Assembly: GCA_947577075.1 (NCBI GenBank)
Contig: CANPTW010000002.1
Location: 62,001 to 126,000 of the forward strand
From: an uncultured Oscillibacter sp.
GTDB lineage: Bacteria > Bacillota > Clostridia > Oscillospirales > Oscillospiraceae
Direction of reading: 5' to 3'
DNA length: 64,000 bases
Shown: one piece after another, positions 50,413 to 58,839 of the stretch
How the letters are laid out: every line of letters begins with the position of its first letter
Numbering within the stretch: position 1 is the first letter of the stretch
Notes under the pieces: model-generated
Told to the model about the DNA's origin: nothing
What the model saw: the letters and a program-made list of their open reading frames with translations, nothing else
Database searches by the model: none
Position numbers and translations under genes: made by a program

Positions 50413-50817
50413 CTTATAGGTCAGGTAGCCCTCCAGGATAAGAGAGGCCGCCACGGCGTCTACGGTTTTTTTCCGCTGTTTGGCGTTCTTTCCGGCGTTG
50501 AAGAGGATCTGGTGGGCGTCGATGGTGGTGCGGCGCTCGTCCCAGAGGACGACCGGCAGGCCGGAGCGCTCCCGCAGCAGCTCCGCCAGGGCCTCGGCCT
50601 TCTCGGCCCGGGGGCCCCGGGTGCCGTCCATGTTTCGGGGATGGCCCAGCACCAGCTCTTCCGCGCCATGCTCCCGGGCCAGGGCGGCGATCTGTTCCGC
50701 CACCGCCTCCGGGCGATAGGCGGTGATGGTGGTGGTGAAGCCCGTCAGGAGCCCGGTGGGGTCGGAGATGGCGACGCCGGTGTGGGCGTCCCCGTAGTCG
50801 ATGGCCATGATGCGCAT
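50395..50817 (-). CDS. ruvX: Holliday junction resolvase-like protein (YqgF/RuvX)
   Basis: 140-residue RNase H-fold nuclease implicated in Holliday junction resolution and 16S rRNA 5' processing. Motifs: N-terminal MAIDYGDAHTGVAISDP (first catalytic Asp), LVLGHPRNMDGTRGPRA, and DERRTTIDAH with the second acidic residue, then DAVAASLILEGYL with the third. Length is typical. It is a single gene between the rplL terminator and gdhA. Confidence 0.93.
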   Translation of the reverse strand: MRIMAIDYGDAHTGVAISDPTGLLTGFTTTITAYRPEAVAEQIAALAREHGAEELVLGHPRNMDGTRGPRAEKAEALAELLRERSGLPVVLWDERRTTIDAHQILFNAGKNAKQRKKTVDAVAASLILEGYLTYKKSADR

Positions 50818-50879
50818 GGCGGGACCTTCTTTCCGCGGTTTGAGCCGCTTTGGTTTGATGCGTCTTGGCGGAGAAAGGA

Positions 50880-50912
50880 AACGAGGCCATGGCGGAGGGC
50901 CATGGCCTCGTT
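50880..50912 (-). terminator. Terminator of the rplJ-rplL operon
   Basis: AACGAGGCCATGGC, 5-base loop, GCCATGGCCTCGTT. A perfect 14-bp stem 20 bp past the rplL stop codon. Confidence 0.8.
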
Positions 50913-50932
50913 TGAATTTGCAGGCGGGCCGA

Positions 50933-51304
50933 TTACTTCAGTTCGACCTTGCCGCCGACTTCCTCGATCTGCTTCTTCAGGGCCTCGGCGTCGTCCTTGG
51001 AAGCGCCTTCCTTGATGGTGGCGGGAGCGCCCTCGACCGTGGCCTTGGCCTCGGCCAGGCCCTGGCCGGTGATCTCGCGGACAACCTTGATGACCTTGAT
51101 CTTGGAAGCGGCGTCGAAGCCGGTCAGGACCACGTCAAACTCGGTCTTCTCCTCGGCGGCGGGAGCGGCGCCGCCGGCGGCGGGAGCGGCCATGGCGGCG
51201 GCAGAGACGCCGAACTCCTCTTCCAGGGCGTGGACGAGCTCGCTGAGCTCCAGAACGGTCAGGGCCTTGATCTCTTCGATCATGGCGGTAACTTTCTCAG
51301 ACAT
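50933..51304 (-). CDS. rplL: 50S ribosomal protein L7/L12
   Basis: Stalk protein that recruits translation factors. The 123-residue sequence has the N-terminal dimerisation region ([19 protein letters not shown]), an alanine/glycine-rich hinge (about 37-50) and the C-terminal domain ([26 protein letters not shown]...[14 protein letters not shown]). It follows rplJ by 49 bp and is last in the unit; rpoB is not next. Confidence 0.97.
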   Translation of the reverse strand: MSEKVTAMIEEIKALTVLELSELVHALEEEFGVSAAAMAAPAAGGAAPAAEEKTEFDVVLTGFDAASKIKVIKVVREITGQGLAEAKATVEGAPATIKEGASKDDAEALKKQIEEVGGKVELK

Positions 51305-51353
51305 TGTATGGAACCTCCTGATAGTAAATTTTTATGGTAGGTTGAGGGGCCGC

Positions 51354-51890
51354 TTACTCGGCGGCGGGGGCTTCTTCGGCGGCCTCGGCGGGCGCGCCCT
51401 GCTTCTCGGCAATCTGCTTGAGGACCACGGCCAGGCCGGTGATGGGAGCCAGCATGGTGCCCAGGACCTGGGCCTGCAGGACGGGCAGAGCGGGAATCGC
51501 GGCCAGGGACTTGATGGTGTCCAGGCTCACGGGTTTGCCGTCCATGAAGCCGCCTTTGATCTCGAACTTGTCGTTCAGCTTTTTGGCGTAGTCGTTCATG
51601 ATCCGGGCGGGGGCCACAGGATCGTCGTTGCACAGGGCCAGGGAAGTGGTGCCGTTGAGCAGATCGTCCAGGTCGTTGAGGCCGGTGTTGTTGAAGGCAA
51701 AGCGGAGCAGCGTGTTCTTGACGACGGCGTAGTCCACTGCATTTTCACGGCACTCCCGGCGCAGGGCGGTGTCCTCTTCGACGGTGATGCCCTTGTAGTC
51801 CACGATGACGCCTGCGGTGGCCTTCTGGATCTTGTCGGTCAGCTCGGCGACGATGGCCTGCTTCTCGGATAAGACTTTCGCGTTAGGCAT
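51354..51890 (-). CDS. rplJ: 50S ribosomal protein L10
   Basis: Stalk base protein that anchors L7/L12. 178 residues starting MPNAKVLSEKQAIVAEL; GGAGGTGA precedes the ATG and the track start at 52076 runs through the leader. The N-terminal rRNA-binding domain includes VVDYKGITVEE-like and KNTLLRFA segments; the C-terminal helix ends in an alanine/glutamate-rich tail. It is under control of an L10 leader and its own promoter. Confidence 0.96.
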   Translation of the reverse strand: MPNAKVLSEKQAIVAELTDKIQKATAGVIVDYKGITVEEDTALRRECRENAVDYAVVKNTLLRFAFNNTGLNDLDDLLNGTTSLALCNDDPVAPARIMNDYAKKLNDKFEIKGGFMDGKPVSLDTIKSLAAIPALPVLQAQVLGTMLAPITGLAVVLKQIAEKQGAPAEAAEEAPAAE

Positions 51891-51912
51891 GGTAGTTTTC
51901 ACCTCCATAGGA

Positions 51913-52041
51913 ATGGGAATGTGCGTTCTAAAAAAAGGAACGCCCCGGTGCCCGGAAAGACACAAGGACGCATAGCAAATCAAAATTTGCCGCCCTCGGC
52001 AGGACTTACGGGCGGAACCCACCTGCTGTCTTTGGAACGCG
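51913..52041 (-). ncRNA. Ribosomal protein L10 leader with attenuator hairpin
   Basis: The minus-strand leader contains the typical core AAAGACAGCAGGTGGG...CCCGTAAGTCCTGCCGAGG, bound by L10(L12)4, and then a GGCACCGGGGCGTTCCTTTTTT attenuator. This gives feedback control of rplJ-rplL. Confidence 0.87.
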
Positions 52042-52047
52042 ACTATT

Positions 52048-52076
52048 ATTATATACAGGACCCGGCAAAAAGTCAA
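52048..52076 (-). promoter_or_regulatory. Promoter of rplJ-rplL
   Basis: -35 TTGACT (52071-52076), a 17-bp spacer, -10 TATAAT (52048-52053). Confidence 0.88.
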
Positions 52077-52184
52077 GCGCTGATTTTCATTTTTCTGTGG
52101 TTTCCGGAAAATATTTCCCAGGACCCGGCCGAACAGGGGAGAATCGAAAAGGGGGGACGTCAGTCCCCCCTTGTAAGTTGGTGG

Positions 52185-52877
52185 TCAGACCAGCTTAGCG
52201 GTATTCATCCGCACGCCCGGCCCCATGGTGGAGGCGGCGACGCAGCTGCGGATATACTGGCCCTTGGCCGCGGCGGGCTTGGCCTTGACAATGGCGCCCA
52301 TCAGGGTGTTGTAGTTCTCCGTCAGCTTCTCGGGGCCGAAGGAGACCTTGCCGATGGGGCAGTGGATGATGTTGGTCTTGTCCAGGCGGTACTCGATCTT
52401 ACCGGCCTTGACCTCCTGCACGGCCTTGGCCACGTCGGGGGTCACGGTGCCCGCCTTGGGGGAGGGCATCAGGCCCTTGGGGCCCAGCACCTTACCGAGA
52501 CGGCCCACCACACCCATCATGTCGGGGCTGGCGACCACCACGTCAAAGTCAAACCAGTTTTCCTTCTGGATCTTCTCCACCAGATCCATCTCGCCCACGT
52601 AGTCGGCTCCGGCGGCCTTGGCGGCCTCGGCCTTGTCGCCCTTGGCGAACACCAGCACCCGGACGGTCTTGCCGGTGCCGTGGGGCAGGACGATGGCGCC
52701 GCGGACCTGCTGGTCGGCGTGCCGGGAGTCGACGCCCAGCTTCACATGAAGCTCGACGGTTTCGTCAAATTTGGCGGTAGCGGTCTTGCAGACCAGGGCC
52801 AGGCCCTCGGCGGGCTCATACTGGGTGTTCCGGTCGATCTGCTTGGCGCTGTCCTGATATTTTTTGCCTCTAAACAC
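52185..52877 (-). CDS. rplA: 50S ribosomal protein L1
   Basis: L1 stalk protein and translational repressor. The 230 residues include the conserved [29 protein letters not shown] and [21 protein letters not shown] motifs. It follows rplK after a structured 209-bp gap and is separated from rplJ by the L10 leader and its promoter. Confidence 0.97.
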   Translation of the reverse strand: MFRGKKYQDSAKQIDRNTQYEPAEGLALVCKTATAKFDETVELHVKLGVDSRHADQQVRGAIVLPHGTGKTVRVLVFAKGDKAEAAKAAGADYVGEMDLVEKIQKENWFDFDVVVASPDMMGVVGRLGKVLGPKGLMPSPKAGTVTPDVAKAVQEVKAGKIEYRLDKTNIIHCPIGKVSFGPEKLTENYNTLMGAIVKAKPAAAKGQYIRSCVAASTMGPGVRMNTAKLV

Positions 52878-53050
52878 TGTTACTTCCTCCTCATAGTGGT
52901 TCTTCGGAATGGAATCCTCCCACTGTATGGAGCGGCGATCCGGCCGCTCGTGTGATATTACTTCCGGGCGGAAAGCCCGGAGGCAATATATGCCGTCTTT
53001 TGCGGCTGCCGCCGGAACCGGCGGCGGGCAAAACGGCTCCCATCAAATGT

Positions 53051-53081
53051 ATTATTTCCGAATTTCCAATTCGGAAATAAT
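53051..53081 (-). other. Perfect 14-bp AT-rich hairpin between rplK and rplA
   Basis: ATTATTTCCGAATT, loop TCC, AATTCGGAAATAAT, five bases past the rplK stop. Two GC-rich hairpins follow toward rplA. Possible L1 regulatory or mRNA-processing region; no other gene is seen in 52878-53086. Confidence 0.6.
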
Positions 53082-53086
53082 ATCGG

Positions 53087-53512
53087 TCAGTCGCCGACGA
53101 TAACGCCCATGGACCGGCAGGTTCCGGCGATCATGCTCATGGCGGACTCGAGATTGGCGGCGTTCAGGTCCCGCATTTTGATCTCGGCGATCTTTTGGAT
53201 GCTGGCCTTGGAGATGGTGGCCACCTTGGTCTTGTTGGGAACGCCGGAGCCGGACTCGATGCTGCATTCCTTTTTGATCAGCACCGCCGCCGGAGGCGTC
53301 TTGGTGATGAAGGAGAAGGAACGGTCCGCATACACGGTGATGACGACGGGGATGATCATGCCCACGTCGTTTTTGGTGCGTTCATTGAACTCCTTGGTAA
53401 AGGCGGCGATGTTCACGCCGTGCTGGCCCAGAGCGGGGCCGACGGGGGGAGCGGGCGTCGCCTTGCCCGCGGGGATCTGCAGCTTTACATAACCAGTAAT
53501 CTTCTGTGCCAT
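53087..53512 (-). CDS. rplK: 50S ribosomal protein L11
   Basis: Component of the GTPase-associated centre. 141 residues from [18 protein letters not shown] with TAGGAGGTG upstream; the track ORF adds 20 residues. The conserved [19 protein letters not shown] block and the C-terminal rRNA-binding domain are clear. It follows nusG. Confidence 0.97.
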   Translation of the reverse strand: MAQKITGYVKLQIPAGKATPAPPVGPALGQHGVNIAAFTKEFNERTKNDVGMIIPVVITVYADRSFSFITKTPPAAVLIKKECSIESGSGVPNKTKVATISKASIQKIAEIKMRDLNAANLESAMSMIAGTCRSMGVIVGD

Positions 53513-53557
53513 GGAGCGGCACCTCCTACGATTTAAAATGTGGTTCGGCGGGACGGT

Positions 53558-53576
53558 TTCCGTCCCTCCCACCTGC
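53558..53576 (-). other. Hairpin between nusG and rplK
   Basis: GGGACGG and CCGTCCC stem in the 78-bp gap. It may modulate read-through from the nusG transcript. Confidence 0.4.
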
Positions 53577-53590
53577 GCCGAAAGGCGCGA

Positions 53591-54115
53591 TCAGTTCTGG
53601 ACTTCTACCTGATCCAGCTCCAAGTCCACCGGGGTTTCCCGGCCGAACATGGAAACCATGACGCTGACCCGGTTCTTCTCCGGCTCGATCTCCTCGACCA
53701 CGCCGGTGAAGCTGGCCAGCGGGCCGTCCATAATCCGCACGTGGTCGCCCAAGCCGTACTTGACGACGATTTCGTGCTTCTCCATTCCCATGGCCAGGAC
53801 CTCTTCCTCCGTCAGGGGGATGGCCTTGTTGGCGGTGCCCACAAAACCGGTGACGCCCCGGACGTTCCGCACCAGGTGCCAGGTCTCGTCCGTCATGATC
53901 ATCTTGATCAGCACGTAGCCGGGGAAGACCTTCCGGGCCACTTCCTTGGAAGCGCCGCTCTCGGTGATCTCCGTCACGTTCTCCATGGGGATTTCGATCC
54001 GAAGGATCATGTCCTCCATGTTCCGCCCGGCGACAAACTTCTCAATGCTGGTCTTGACGGCGTTTTCATAGCCGGAGTAGGTATGGACGACATACCATTT
54101 CGCGCTGTCTGCCAT
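53591..54115 (-). CDS. nusG: Transcription termination/antitermination factor NusG
   Basis: 174 residues from [20 protein letters not shown] (the track adds seven). NGN domain about 1-115 with FPGYVLIKM and VTGFVG motifs; KOW domain about 125-174 ([27 protein letters not shown]). The ribosome binding site overlaps the secE stop codon (TGAGG), so secE-nusG are coupled. It binds RNA polymerase and Rho or ribosomal S10. Confidence 0.96.
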   Translation of the reverse strand: MADSAKWYVVHTYSGYENAVKTSIEKFVAGRNMEDMILRIEIPMENVTEITESGASKEVARKVFPGYVLIKMIMTDETWHLVRNVRGVTGFVGTANKAIPLTEEEVLAMGMEKHEIVVKYGLGDHVRIMDGPLASFTGVVEEIEPEKNRVSVMVSMFGRETPVDLELDQVEVQN

Positions 54116-54125
54116 CTTCGCTGCC

Positions 54126-54335
54126 TCAGGCGCCAAAGACGCTCAGGATCATCTGAACCAGGGAGACCGACACAAAGTCGAACACCCAGATAAACACGCC
54201 GATGAGCGCGGAGCACAGCAGCACGGTGCCCGTATTCTTCACAACCGTCTGCCTGTTGGGCCAAACAACCTTCTTCAGTTCGCTTTTCATTTCGCGGAAC
54301 CAAAGGCCGCGATCCTTCTTTTTCGCTTCTGCCAT
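54126..54335 (-). CDS. secE: Protein translocase subunit SecE
   Basis: Single-span bacterial SecE of 69 residues: an amphipathic motif REMKSELKKVVWPNRQ, then one membrane helix (about 36-58), as usual for Firmicutes. A TTG at 54344 (MIRMAEAKKK) has better spacing to GAGG and could be the start; I use the ATG at 54335. It is a core part of the SecYEG channel. Located between rpmG and nusG. Confidence 0.93.
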   Translation of the reverse strand: MAEAKKKDRGLWFREMKSELKKVVWPNRQTVVKNTGTVLLCSALIGVFIWVFDFVSVSLVQMILSVFGA

Positions 54336-54360
54336 CCTTATCAATACGCCCTTTCCTCAA

Positions 54361-54510
54361 TTATTTGGTTTCGCTGTGGAGCGTGTGCTTCCGGCAGAAA
54401 CGGCAATACTTGTTCAGCTCCAGCTTGTCCGGTGTGTTTTTCTTGTTCTTCATGGTATTGTAGTTTCTCTGCTTGCACTCGTTGCATCTCAGGGTCACTT
54501 TGACTCGCAT
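54361..54510 (-). CDS. rpmG: 50S ribosomal protein L33
   Basis: 49 residues, below the ORF-track limit. The minus strand reads [26 protein letters not shown]...[18 protein letters not shown], giving the zinc-binding pairs C-x2-C and C-x2-C of the Zn form of L33. AAGGAGG precedes the ATG. First gene of the rpmG-secE-nusG group. Confidence 0.93.
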   Translation of the reverse strand: MRVKVTLRCNECKQRNYNTMKNKKNTPDKLELNKYCRFCRKHTLHSETK

Positions 54511-54639
54511 TGTTTCGGCACCTCCTTATATTGACCTTCCTCCGGGGAAGGCCGACTGCCTCCCTGCCGGGGCCTGATTCTCGCGGCTTGAAAAGCGAAA
54601 AAGCGCACAACAAAAAAGCCCCGCTCACAGGTAAGGCTC

Positions 54640-54668
54640 AGTATAGCACAGGACCGCCGGCTGGTCAA
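54640..54668 (-). promoter_or_regulatory. Promoter of the rpmG-secE-nusG(-rplKA) operon
   Basis: -35 TTGACC (54663-54668), a 17-bp spacer ending TGTGC (extended -10), -10 TATACT (54640-54645). The leader is about 120 nt. Confidence 0.85.
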
Positions 54669-54753
54669 CACTTTTTTCCTTTTTTGCGCCTCTTTTTTGC
54701 CCGGGGCCGGATTGCGGACCGGGGAACGGGGGCGGGAGCCTCCTCCGGCGGGA

Positions 54754-54782
54754 AGCCCCCGGGGAATTCTTCCCCGGGGGCT
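54754..54782 (-). terminator. Terminator after glpK
   Basis: AGCCCCCGGGGA and TCCCCGGGGGCT, a 12-bp stem just past the glpK stop codon. No strong T-run. Confidence 0.65.
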
Positions 54783-54790
54783 CCTTGACG

Positions 54791-56290
54791 TTAGGACTGG
54801 TCTTTGGCCCAGGCGACGGCGCAGCGCACCGCCCTGGCCCAGCCGTTTAAAAGGGCCTGCCGCCGGTCCGGGGAGACGGCGGGGACGAAGGTCCGCTCAC
54901 AGGCCCAGTTGCCCCGGATCTCCTCCGTCCCCGTCCAGAAGCCCGCGGCCAGCCCCGCCAGGTAGGCCGCCCCCAGGGCGGTGGTTTCGATGCACCGGGG
55001 CCGCTGGATGCGGATGTCCGACAGGTCCGCCTGGAACTGCATGAGGAAGCTGTTGGCGCTGGCCCCGCCGTCCACCTTGAGGGCGGCCAGGGACAGGCCC
55101 GACTCCTCCTTCATGGCGGCGAGGAGGTCGTTGGTCTGATAGGCCAGGGACTCCGTCACGGCCCGGATGAAATGGGCCCTGGTGACGCCCCGGGTCAGCC
55201 CCACGATGGTGCCCCGGGCATAGGGCTCCCAGTAGGGGGCCCCAAGGCCGGCGAAGGCCGGAACCACATAGACGCCCCCGGCGTCCTCCAGCGAGGAGCA
55301 GACGGCCTCGGTCTCGGCGGCGCTCTCCAGCAGCTTCAGCTCGTCCCGGAGCCACTGAATGGCGGCTCCCGCGATGAAAATGCTGCCTTCCAAAGCGTAG
55401 CGGGGCCGGCGGTCCGGGCTGGCGGCGAGGGTGGTGATGAGCCCCCGCTCCGAGCGGACGGCCTCCGCCCCGGTGTTCATCAGGAGGAAGCCCCCGGTGC
55501 CATAGGTGCTCTTCACATCGCCGGGAGCGAAGCCGCATTGGCCGAAGAGGGCGGCCTGCTGGTCCCCGGCGGCGGCGGCGATGGGAATGGAGCCGCCGAA
55601 CTTTCCCGTGGCGCCGTAAACGCAGCTGCTGGGCAGCACCTGGGGCAGCATGGAGGCGGGGATGCGGAAGTAGTCCAGCAGCTCCTGGTCCCACTGGAGC
55701 TTGTGGATGTCAAAGAGCATGGTTCGGGAGGCGTTGGTATAGTCCGTGGCGTGGACCCGCCCCTCGGTGAGGTTCCAGATGAGCCAGGAATCCACGGTGC
55801 CGAACCGGAGCTCGCCCCGTTCCGCCCGCTCCCTGGCCCCGGGGACGTTGTCCAGAATCCATTCCAGCTTGCTGGCGGAGAAATAGGCGTCGGGAATGAG
55901 GCCGGTCTTCTTCCGGACGGTTTCCTCCAGCCCGTCCCGGCGGAGCCGCTGGATGCGGTCCGCCGTCCGGCGGCACTGCCAGACGATGGCGTTGCACACG
56001 GGCTTTCCGGTGGCGGCGTCCCAGACCACGGTGGTTTCCCGCTGGTTGGTAATGCCGATGGCGGCGATTTCACCGGCCTCCGCGCCGATTTTCTGCATGG
56101 CCTCCATGGTGACGCCCATCTGGGTGGACCAGATTTCCCTGGGGTCGTGCTCCACCCAGCCGGGCCGGGGGTAGATCTGGGGAAATTCTTTTTGGACCAC
56201 GCTGCAGACCTCCCCCCTCCGGTCGAAGAGGATGCAGCGGGAGCTGGTGGTGCCCTGGTCCATGGCGATTACATACGTTTTCTCCTTCAC
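54791..56290 (-). CDS. glpK: Glycerol kinase
   Basis: Phosphorylates glycerol to sn-glycerol-3-phosphate. 499 residues, FGGY family: N-terminal phosphate loop [28 protein letters not shown], and the glycerol-binding region GWVEHDP. Length and motifs match GlpK fully. It lies 24 bp after a lipase gene on the same strand, suggesting use of glycerol released from monoacylglycerols. No glpF or G3P dehydrogenase is adjacent; a GlpA-like set exists at 4.8-7.9 kb. Confidence 0.96.
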   Translation of the reverse strand: MKEKTYVIAMDQGTTSSRCILFDRRGEVCSVVQKEFPQIYPRPGWVEHDPREIWSTQMGVTMEAMQKIGAEAGEIAAIGITNQRETTVVWDAATGKPVCNAIVWQCRRTADRIQRLRRDGLEETVRKKTGLIPDAYFSASKLEWILDNVPGARERAERGELRFGTVDSWLIWNLTEGRVHATDYTNASRTMLFDIHKLQWDQELLDYFRIPASMLPQVLPSSCVYGATGKFGGSIPIAAAAGDQQAALFGQCGFAPGDVKSTYGTGGFLLMNTGAEAVRSERGLITTLAASPDRRPRYALEGSIFIAGAAIQWLRDELKLLESAAETEAVCSSLEDAGGVYVVPAFAGLGAPYWEPYARGTIVGLTRGVTRAHFIRAVTESLAYQTNDLLAAMKEESGLSLAALKVDGGASANSFLMQFQADLSDIRIQRPRCIETTALGAAYLAGLAAGFWTGTEEIRGNWACERTFVPAVSPDRRQALLNGWARAVRCAVAWAKDQS

Positions 56291-56314
56291 GTCCGCGCCT
56301 CCTGTGCCGGGTGG

Positions 56315-57247
56315 TCAGGCGGGAAGGGCGCTTTTGAAGAAGCCGAGGATATCCGCCTCCACCTCGTCCCTGAGGCCGCTGTAGTTGTGAATCTCGTGGC
56401 GGTAGCCGTCATAGAGCTTTGTGACGACCTTATGGCCGGAGTCCTCCAGCCAGGCGGAGACCTGCTTTACGCCCCGGCCGTACTGGCCCACGGGGTCCTC
56501 GCTTCCGGCGATGTTGAAGACGGGCAGGTCCCCGGGCACCTTTTCCGCCCAGGCCGGGCCGGTGATGAAGTCAATCATCTGACAGAAATAGAGGAAGGAC
56601 TGATTGCTGGTGGGCCGGGAAAAGGCGTCCAGGGGGTCCAGGGCGTGGTCCGCCTGGACATAGGGGTCGGAGCAGATCCACTCGTTGCCGAACTTCACGC
56701 CCTCGGTGCACCGCTCGCACATCCAGCCCAGCAGGGCCCCGGCGGCAGTGGGGTCGGACTCGCCGCCCTTTCCGGCGTCCACGGCGGCTTGCAGCATGGC
56801 CATGCCCTGGTCCAGGCCGGGGAAAACGCCGCTGGTGCCGCAGAGGGTGACGGCGGAAAGCTCGTCTCCGTAAGCGGCCATGTAGTCCCGGGCGATGAAG
56901 GAGCCCATGCTGTGGCCGTAGAGGAAATAGGGAAGGCCGGGGTATTGCTCCTTGACCAGCTTCGTTAGGGTGTGCTCGTCCTCCATCATGGTGTGGGGGC
57001 CCTTGTCCCCCCAGTCGCCCCAGGAGTCGTTGACGACGGCGGTCCTTCCGTGCCCCACATGGTCGTCCGCGGCCACGATGAATCCGGCGTCCAGGAATTT
57101 GACAATCATGTGGAGATAGCGCCGGGAGTGCTCCCCAAAGCCGTGGACCAGCTGGATAACGCCCACGGGCTTGGCGGCGGGGACATAGATCCACCCCTGG
57201 ACCTGGTCCCGCTGGTTGAAGGACGGAAAGCTGATTTCGTGCAGCAT
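56315..57247 (-). CDS. Alpha/beta hydrolase, monoacylglycerol lipase/lysophospholipase type
   Basis: 310-residue serine hydrolase (Hydrolase_4/S33 family), no signal peptide. Nucleophile elbow GHSMGS with Ser113, oxyanion region HGFGEHSRRY near 35-44, acid in AGSEDPVG and catalytic His in YRHEIHN. The pairing with glpK suggests that it releases glycerol from monoglycerides or lysolipids; this is inference from context. Transcription should start on the far side of a repeat element (57313-57474), giving a long folded leader. Confidence 0.85.
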   Translation of the reverse strand: MLHEISFPSFNQRDQVQGWIYVPAAKPVGVIQLVHGFGEHSRRYLHMIVKFLDAGFIVAADDHVGHGRTAVVNDSWGDWGDKGPHTMMEDEHTLTKLVKEQYPGLPYFLYGHSMGSFIARDYMAAYGDELSAVTLCGTSGVFPGLDQGMAMLQAAVDAGKGGESDPTAAGALLGWMCERCTEGVKFGNEWICSDPYVQADHALDPLDAFSRPTSNQSFLYFCQMIDFITGPAWAEKVPGDLPVFNIAGSEDPVGQYGRGVKQVSAWLEDSGHKVVTKLYDGYRHEIHNYSGLRDEVEADILGFFKSALPA

Positions 57248-57312
57248 GGCGGTTCCTCCTGTTCCGGGCGCAAAGGGCGCCCCGGTGATTGAAGATGGGG
57301 AAAAATAGGAAA

Positions 57313-57474
57313 TTAGAGCAGTTCTCTAAAATAATGAGAAAAAAGGAAGCGAGGGCGGGAATTGCAGGGCAAGGCGGAGGACGCAGGCGGGCTGGCGCCC
57401 GTCAAGGACGACAACGCGGCCATGCAATTTCCGAACGGCTGAACTTTTCTCAGTATTTTTGAGAAGTGCTCTAA
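57313..57474. repeat. Family C/D repeat, copy 3 (162 bp, imperfect ~27-bp terminal inverted repeats)
   Basis: Ends TTAGAGCAGTTCTCTAAAATAATGAGAAAA and, inverted, TTAGAGCACTTCTCAAAAATACTGAGAAAA. The interior, read on the minus strand, has GGGCGCCAGCCCGCCTGC...GCCTTGC, aligning with GGGCGTCAGCCCGCCCGC...GCCTTGC in the element at 62589-62742. No ORF. AAAT/AATC flanks may reflect a short target duplication. Confidence 0.8.
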
Positions 57475-57478
57475 ATCA

Positions 57479-57507
57479 AGTATACCGTGCTTCCCCGCCG
57501 CTGTCAA
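57479..57507 (-). promoter_or_regulatory. Consensus promoter of the lipase-glpK operon
   Basis: -35 TTGACA (57502-57507), a 17-bp spacer, -10 TATACT (57479-57484). The expected start, about 57472, lies at the very end of the repeat, so the whole repeat is leader RNA. Confidence 0.85.
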
Positions 57508-57560
57508 CCAAAAGCGGGCGGGAGCTTTTCGGCCGGAAGCGGTTTTTTCCGGAAAGGGGC

Positions 57561-57589
57561 TTGCCATTCGGAGAAAAATCCGCTATGAT
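57561..57589 (+). promoter_or_regulatory. Promoter of the ROK regulator gene
   Basis: -35 TTGCCA (57561-57566), a 17-bp spacer, -10 TATGAT (57584-57589). Confidence 0.8.
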
Positions 57590-57593
57590 ATTC

Positions 57594-57606
57594 ATAAAGC
57601 CTTTAT
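57594..57606. promoter_or_regulatory. Candidate operator ATAAAG-C-CTTTAT at the ROK regulator start site
   Basis: A 13-bp palindrome at about -2 to +11 of the regulator transcript, suited to autorepression. Confidence 0.55.
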
Positions 57607-57627
57607 AAAACAAACGAAGGATGAAGC

Positions 57628-58749
57628 ATGATGACCACATCTCCCACCAACAATATGGACGTGAAGCGGCGGAACCGGGTGAACACGCTGCGCTGCATCC
57701 TCGCCAGCGACCGGGTTTCCCAGATGGAGCTGACCCAGCGGCTGGCGCTGAGCTGGCCCACCATTCTCCAGAATGTCAAGGAGCTGGCCGGGATGGGCCT
57801 GGTCCGGGAGGACGGCGTGTACGCCTCCACCGGGGGCCGGAAGGCCAGGGCCTACGCCCCTGTTCGGGATGCCCGGGCCGCCGTGGGGGTGAACCTGACC
57901 CGGGACCATGTGGACGTGGTGCTGGCGGACCTGGGGGGGAACGTCCTGGCCCGGGCCCGGGGGGCCCTTCGCTTCTCCGCGGAGGACATCTATTTTAAGT
58001 ATCTGGGGGGCCTGATTCAGCGCTTCGTGGACGCGAACGGCGGGCCGGACCGGGTCCTGGGGGTGGGGCTGGCCCTCCCCGGGGCGGTGGACGAGGCGCG
58101 GGGGCTCCTCCGGGAGTCCCGGCTCCTGGGCCTTAAAAATACGAGCCTCAGCCTGTTTACCCGGCAGATTTCCTGGCCCTGCCGCTGCCTGAACGACGCC
58201 CATGCCGCCGGACTGGCGGAGGCCGCCGGCACTTCCGGGGACATGGTGTACCTGTCCCTTGGGGACACGGTGGGCGGGGCCGTCCTTCGGGAGGGGCGGC
58301 TGTGTCTGGGGGACCACCTCCGGGCGGGGGAGTTCGGGCACATGACGCTGGTTCCCGGGGGGCTCCGGTGCCGCTGCGGGAAGCTGGGGTGTCTGGACGC
58401 CTACTGCTCCGCCAGGGTGCTGTCCGACCGGGCGGACGGAAGCCTTCCCGCGTTTTTCGACGGCCTGCGCTCCGGTGACCCGGAGAAGCATGAGATCTGG
58501 CGGGAGTATTTGGAGCATCTGGCGGTGGCGGTAAACAACCTGCACGCCTGCTTTGACTGCGATGTGGTGGCGGGGGGCGACGTGGGCGCCTATCTGGAGG
58601 AGTTCGGGGAGCTGCTGCGGGCTCTGCTGGCGGAGCGGAGCAGCTTCGAGCCGGACACGGCTTATCTGAAGCCCTGCCGCCGCTCCCGGGAGGCCGCCGC
58701 CGTGGGCGCGGCCCTGACGCAGGTGGAGGATTTCTTCCGGTGCCTGTAA
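57628..58749 (+). CDS. ROK-family transcriptional regulator (NagC/XylR type)
   Basis: 373 residues: winged HTH about 15-65 (RVSQMELTQRLALSWPTILQNVKEL), then a ROK domain with the zinc motif CRCGKLGCLDAYCS and EFGHMTL. The N-terminal phosphate motif of ROK kinases is replaced (VGVNLTRDH), as expected for a non-enzymatic repressor. It is divergent from the lipase-glpK operon and is a candidate regulator of that unit or of the aldolase genes downstream. The ligand is unknown, probably a sugar or sugar phosphate. Confidence 0.87.
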   Translation: MMTTSPTNNMDVKRRNRVNTLRCILASDRVSQMELTQRLALSWPTILQNVKELAGMGLVREDGVYASTGGRKARAYAPVRDARAAVGVNLTRDHVDVVLADLGGNVLARARGALRFSAEDIYFKYLGGLIQRFVDANGGPDRVLGVGLALPGAVDEARGLLRESRLLGLKNTSLSLFTRQISWPCRCLNDAHAAGLAEAAGTSGDMVYLSLGDTVGGAVLREGRLCLGDHLRAGEFGHMTLVPGGLRCRCGKLGCLDAYCSARVLSDRADGSLPAFFDGLRSGDPEKHEIWREYLEHLAVAVNNLHACFDCDVVAGGDVGAYLEEFGELLRALLAERSSFEPDTAYLKPCRRSREAAAVGAALTQVEDFFRCL

Positions 58750-58769
58750 GCGTAAGAGAGATGAAACGA

Positions 58770-58800
58770 GCGGGAGGAACCCGGTAAGGGCTCCTCCCGC
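58770..58800. terminator. Terminator between ROK regulator and aldolase genes
   Basis: GCGGGAGGA, 13-base loop, TCCTCCCGC between convergent genes. Confidence 0.7.
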
Positions 58801-58839
58801 CTGTTGTTCATTTGTGCGATTCCGGCAAGGGCCGGCCCC

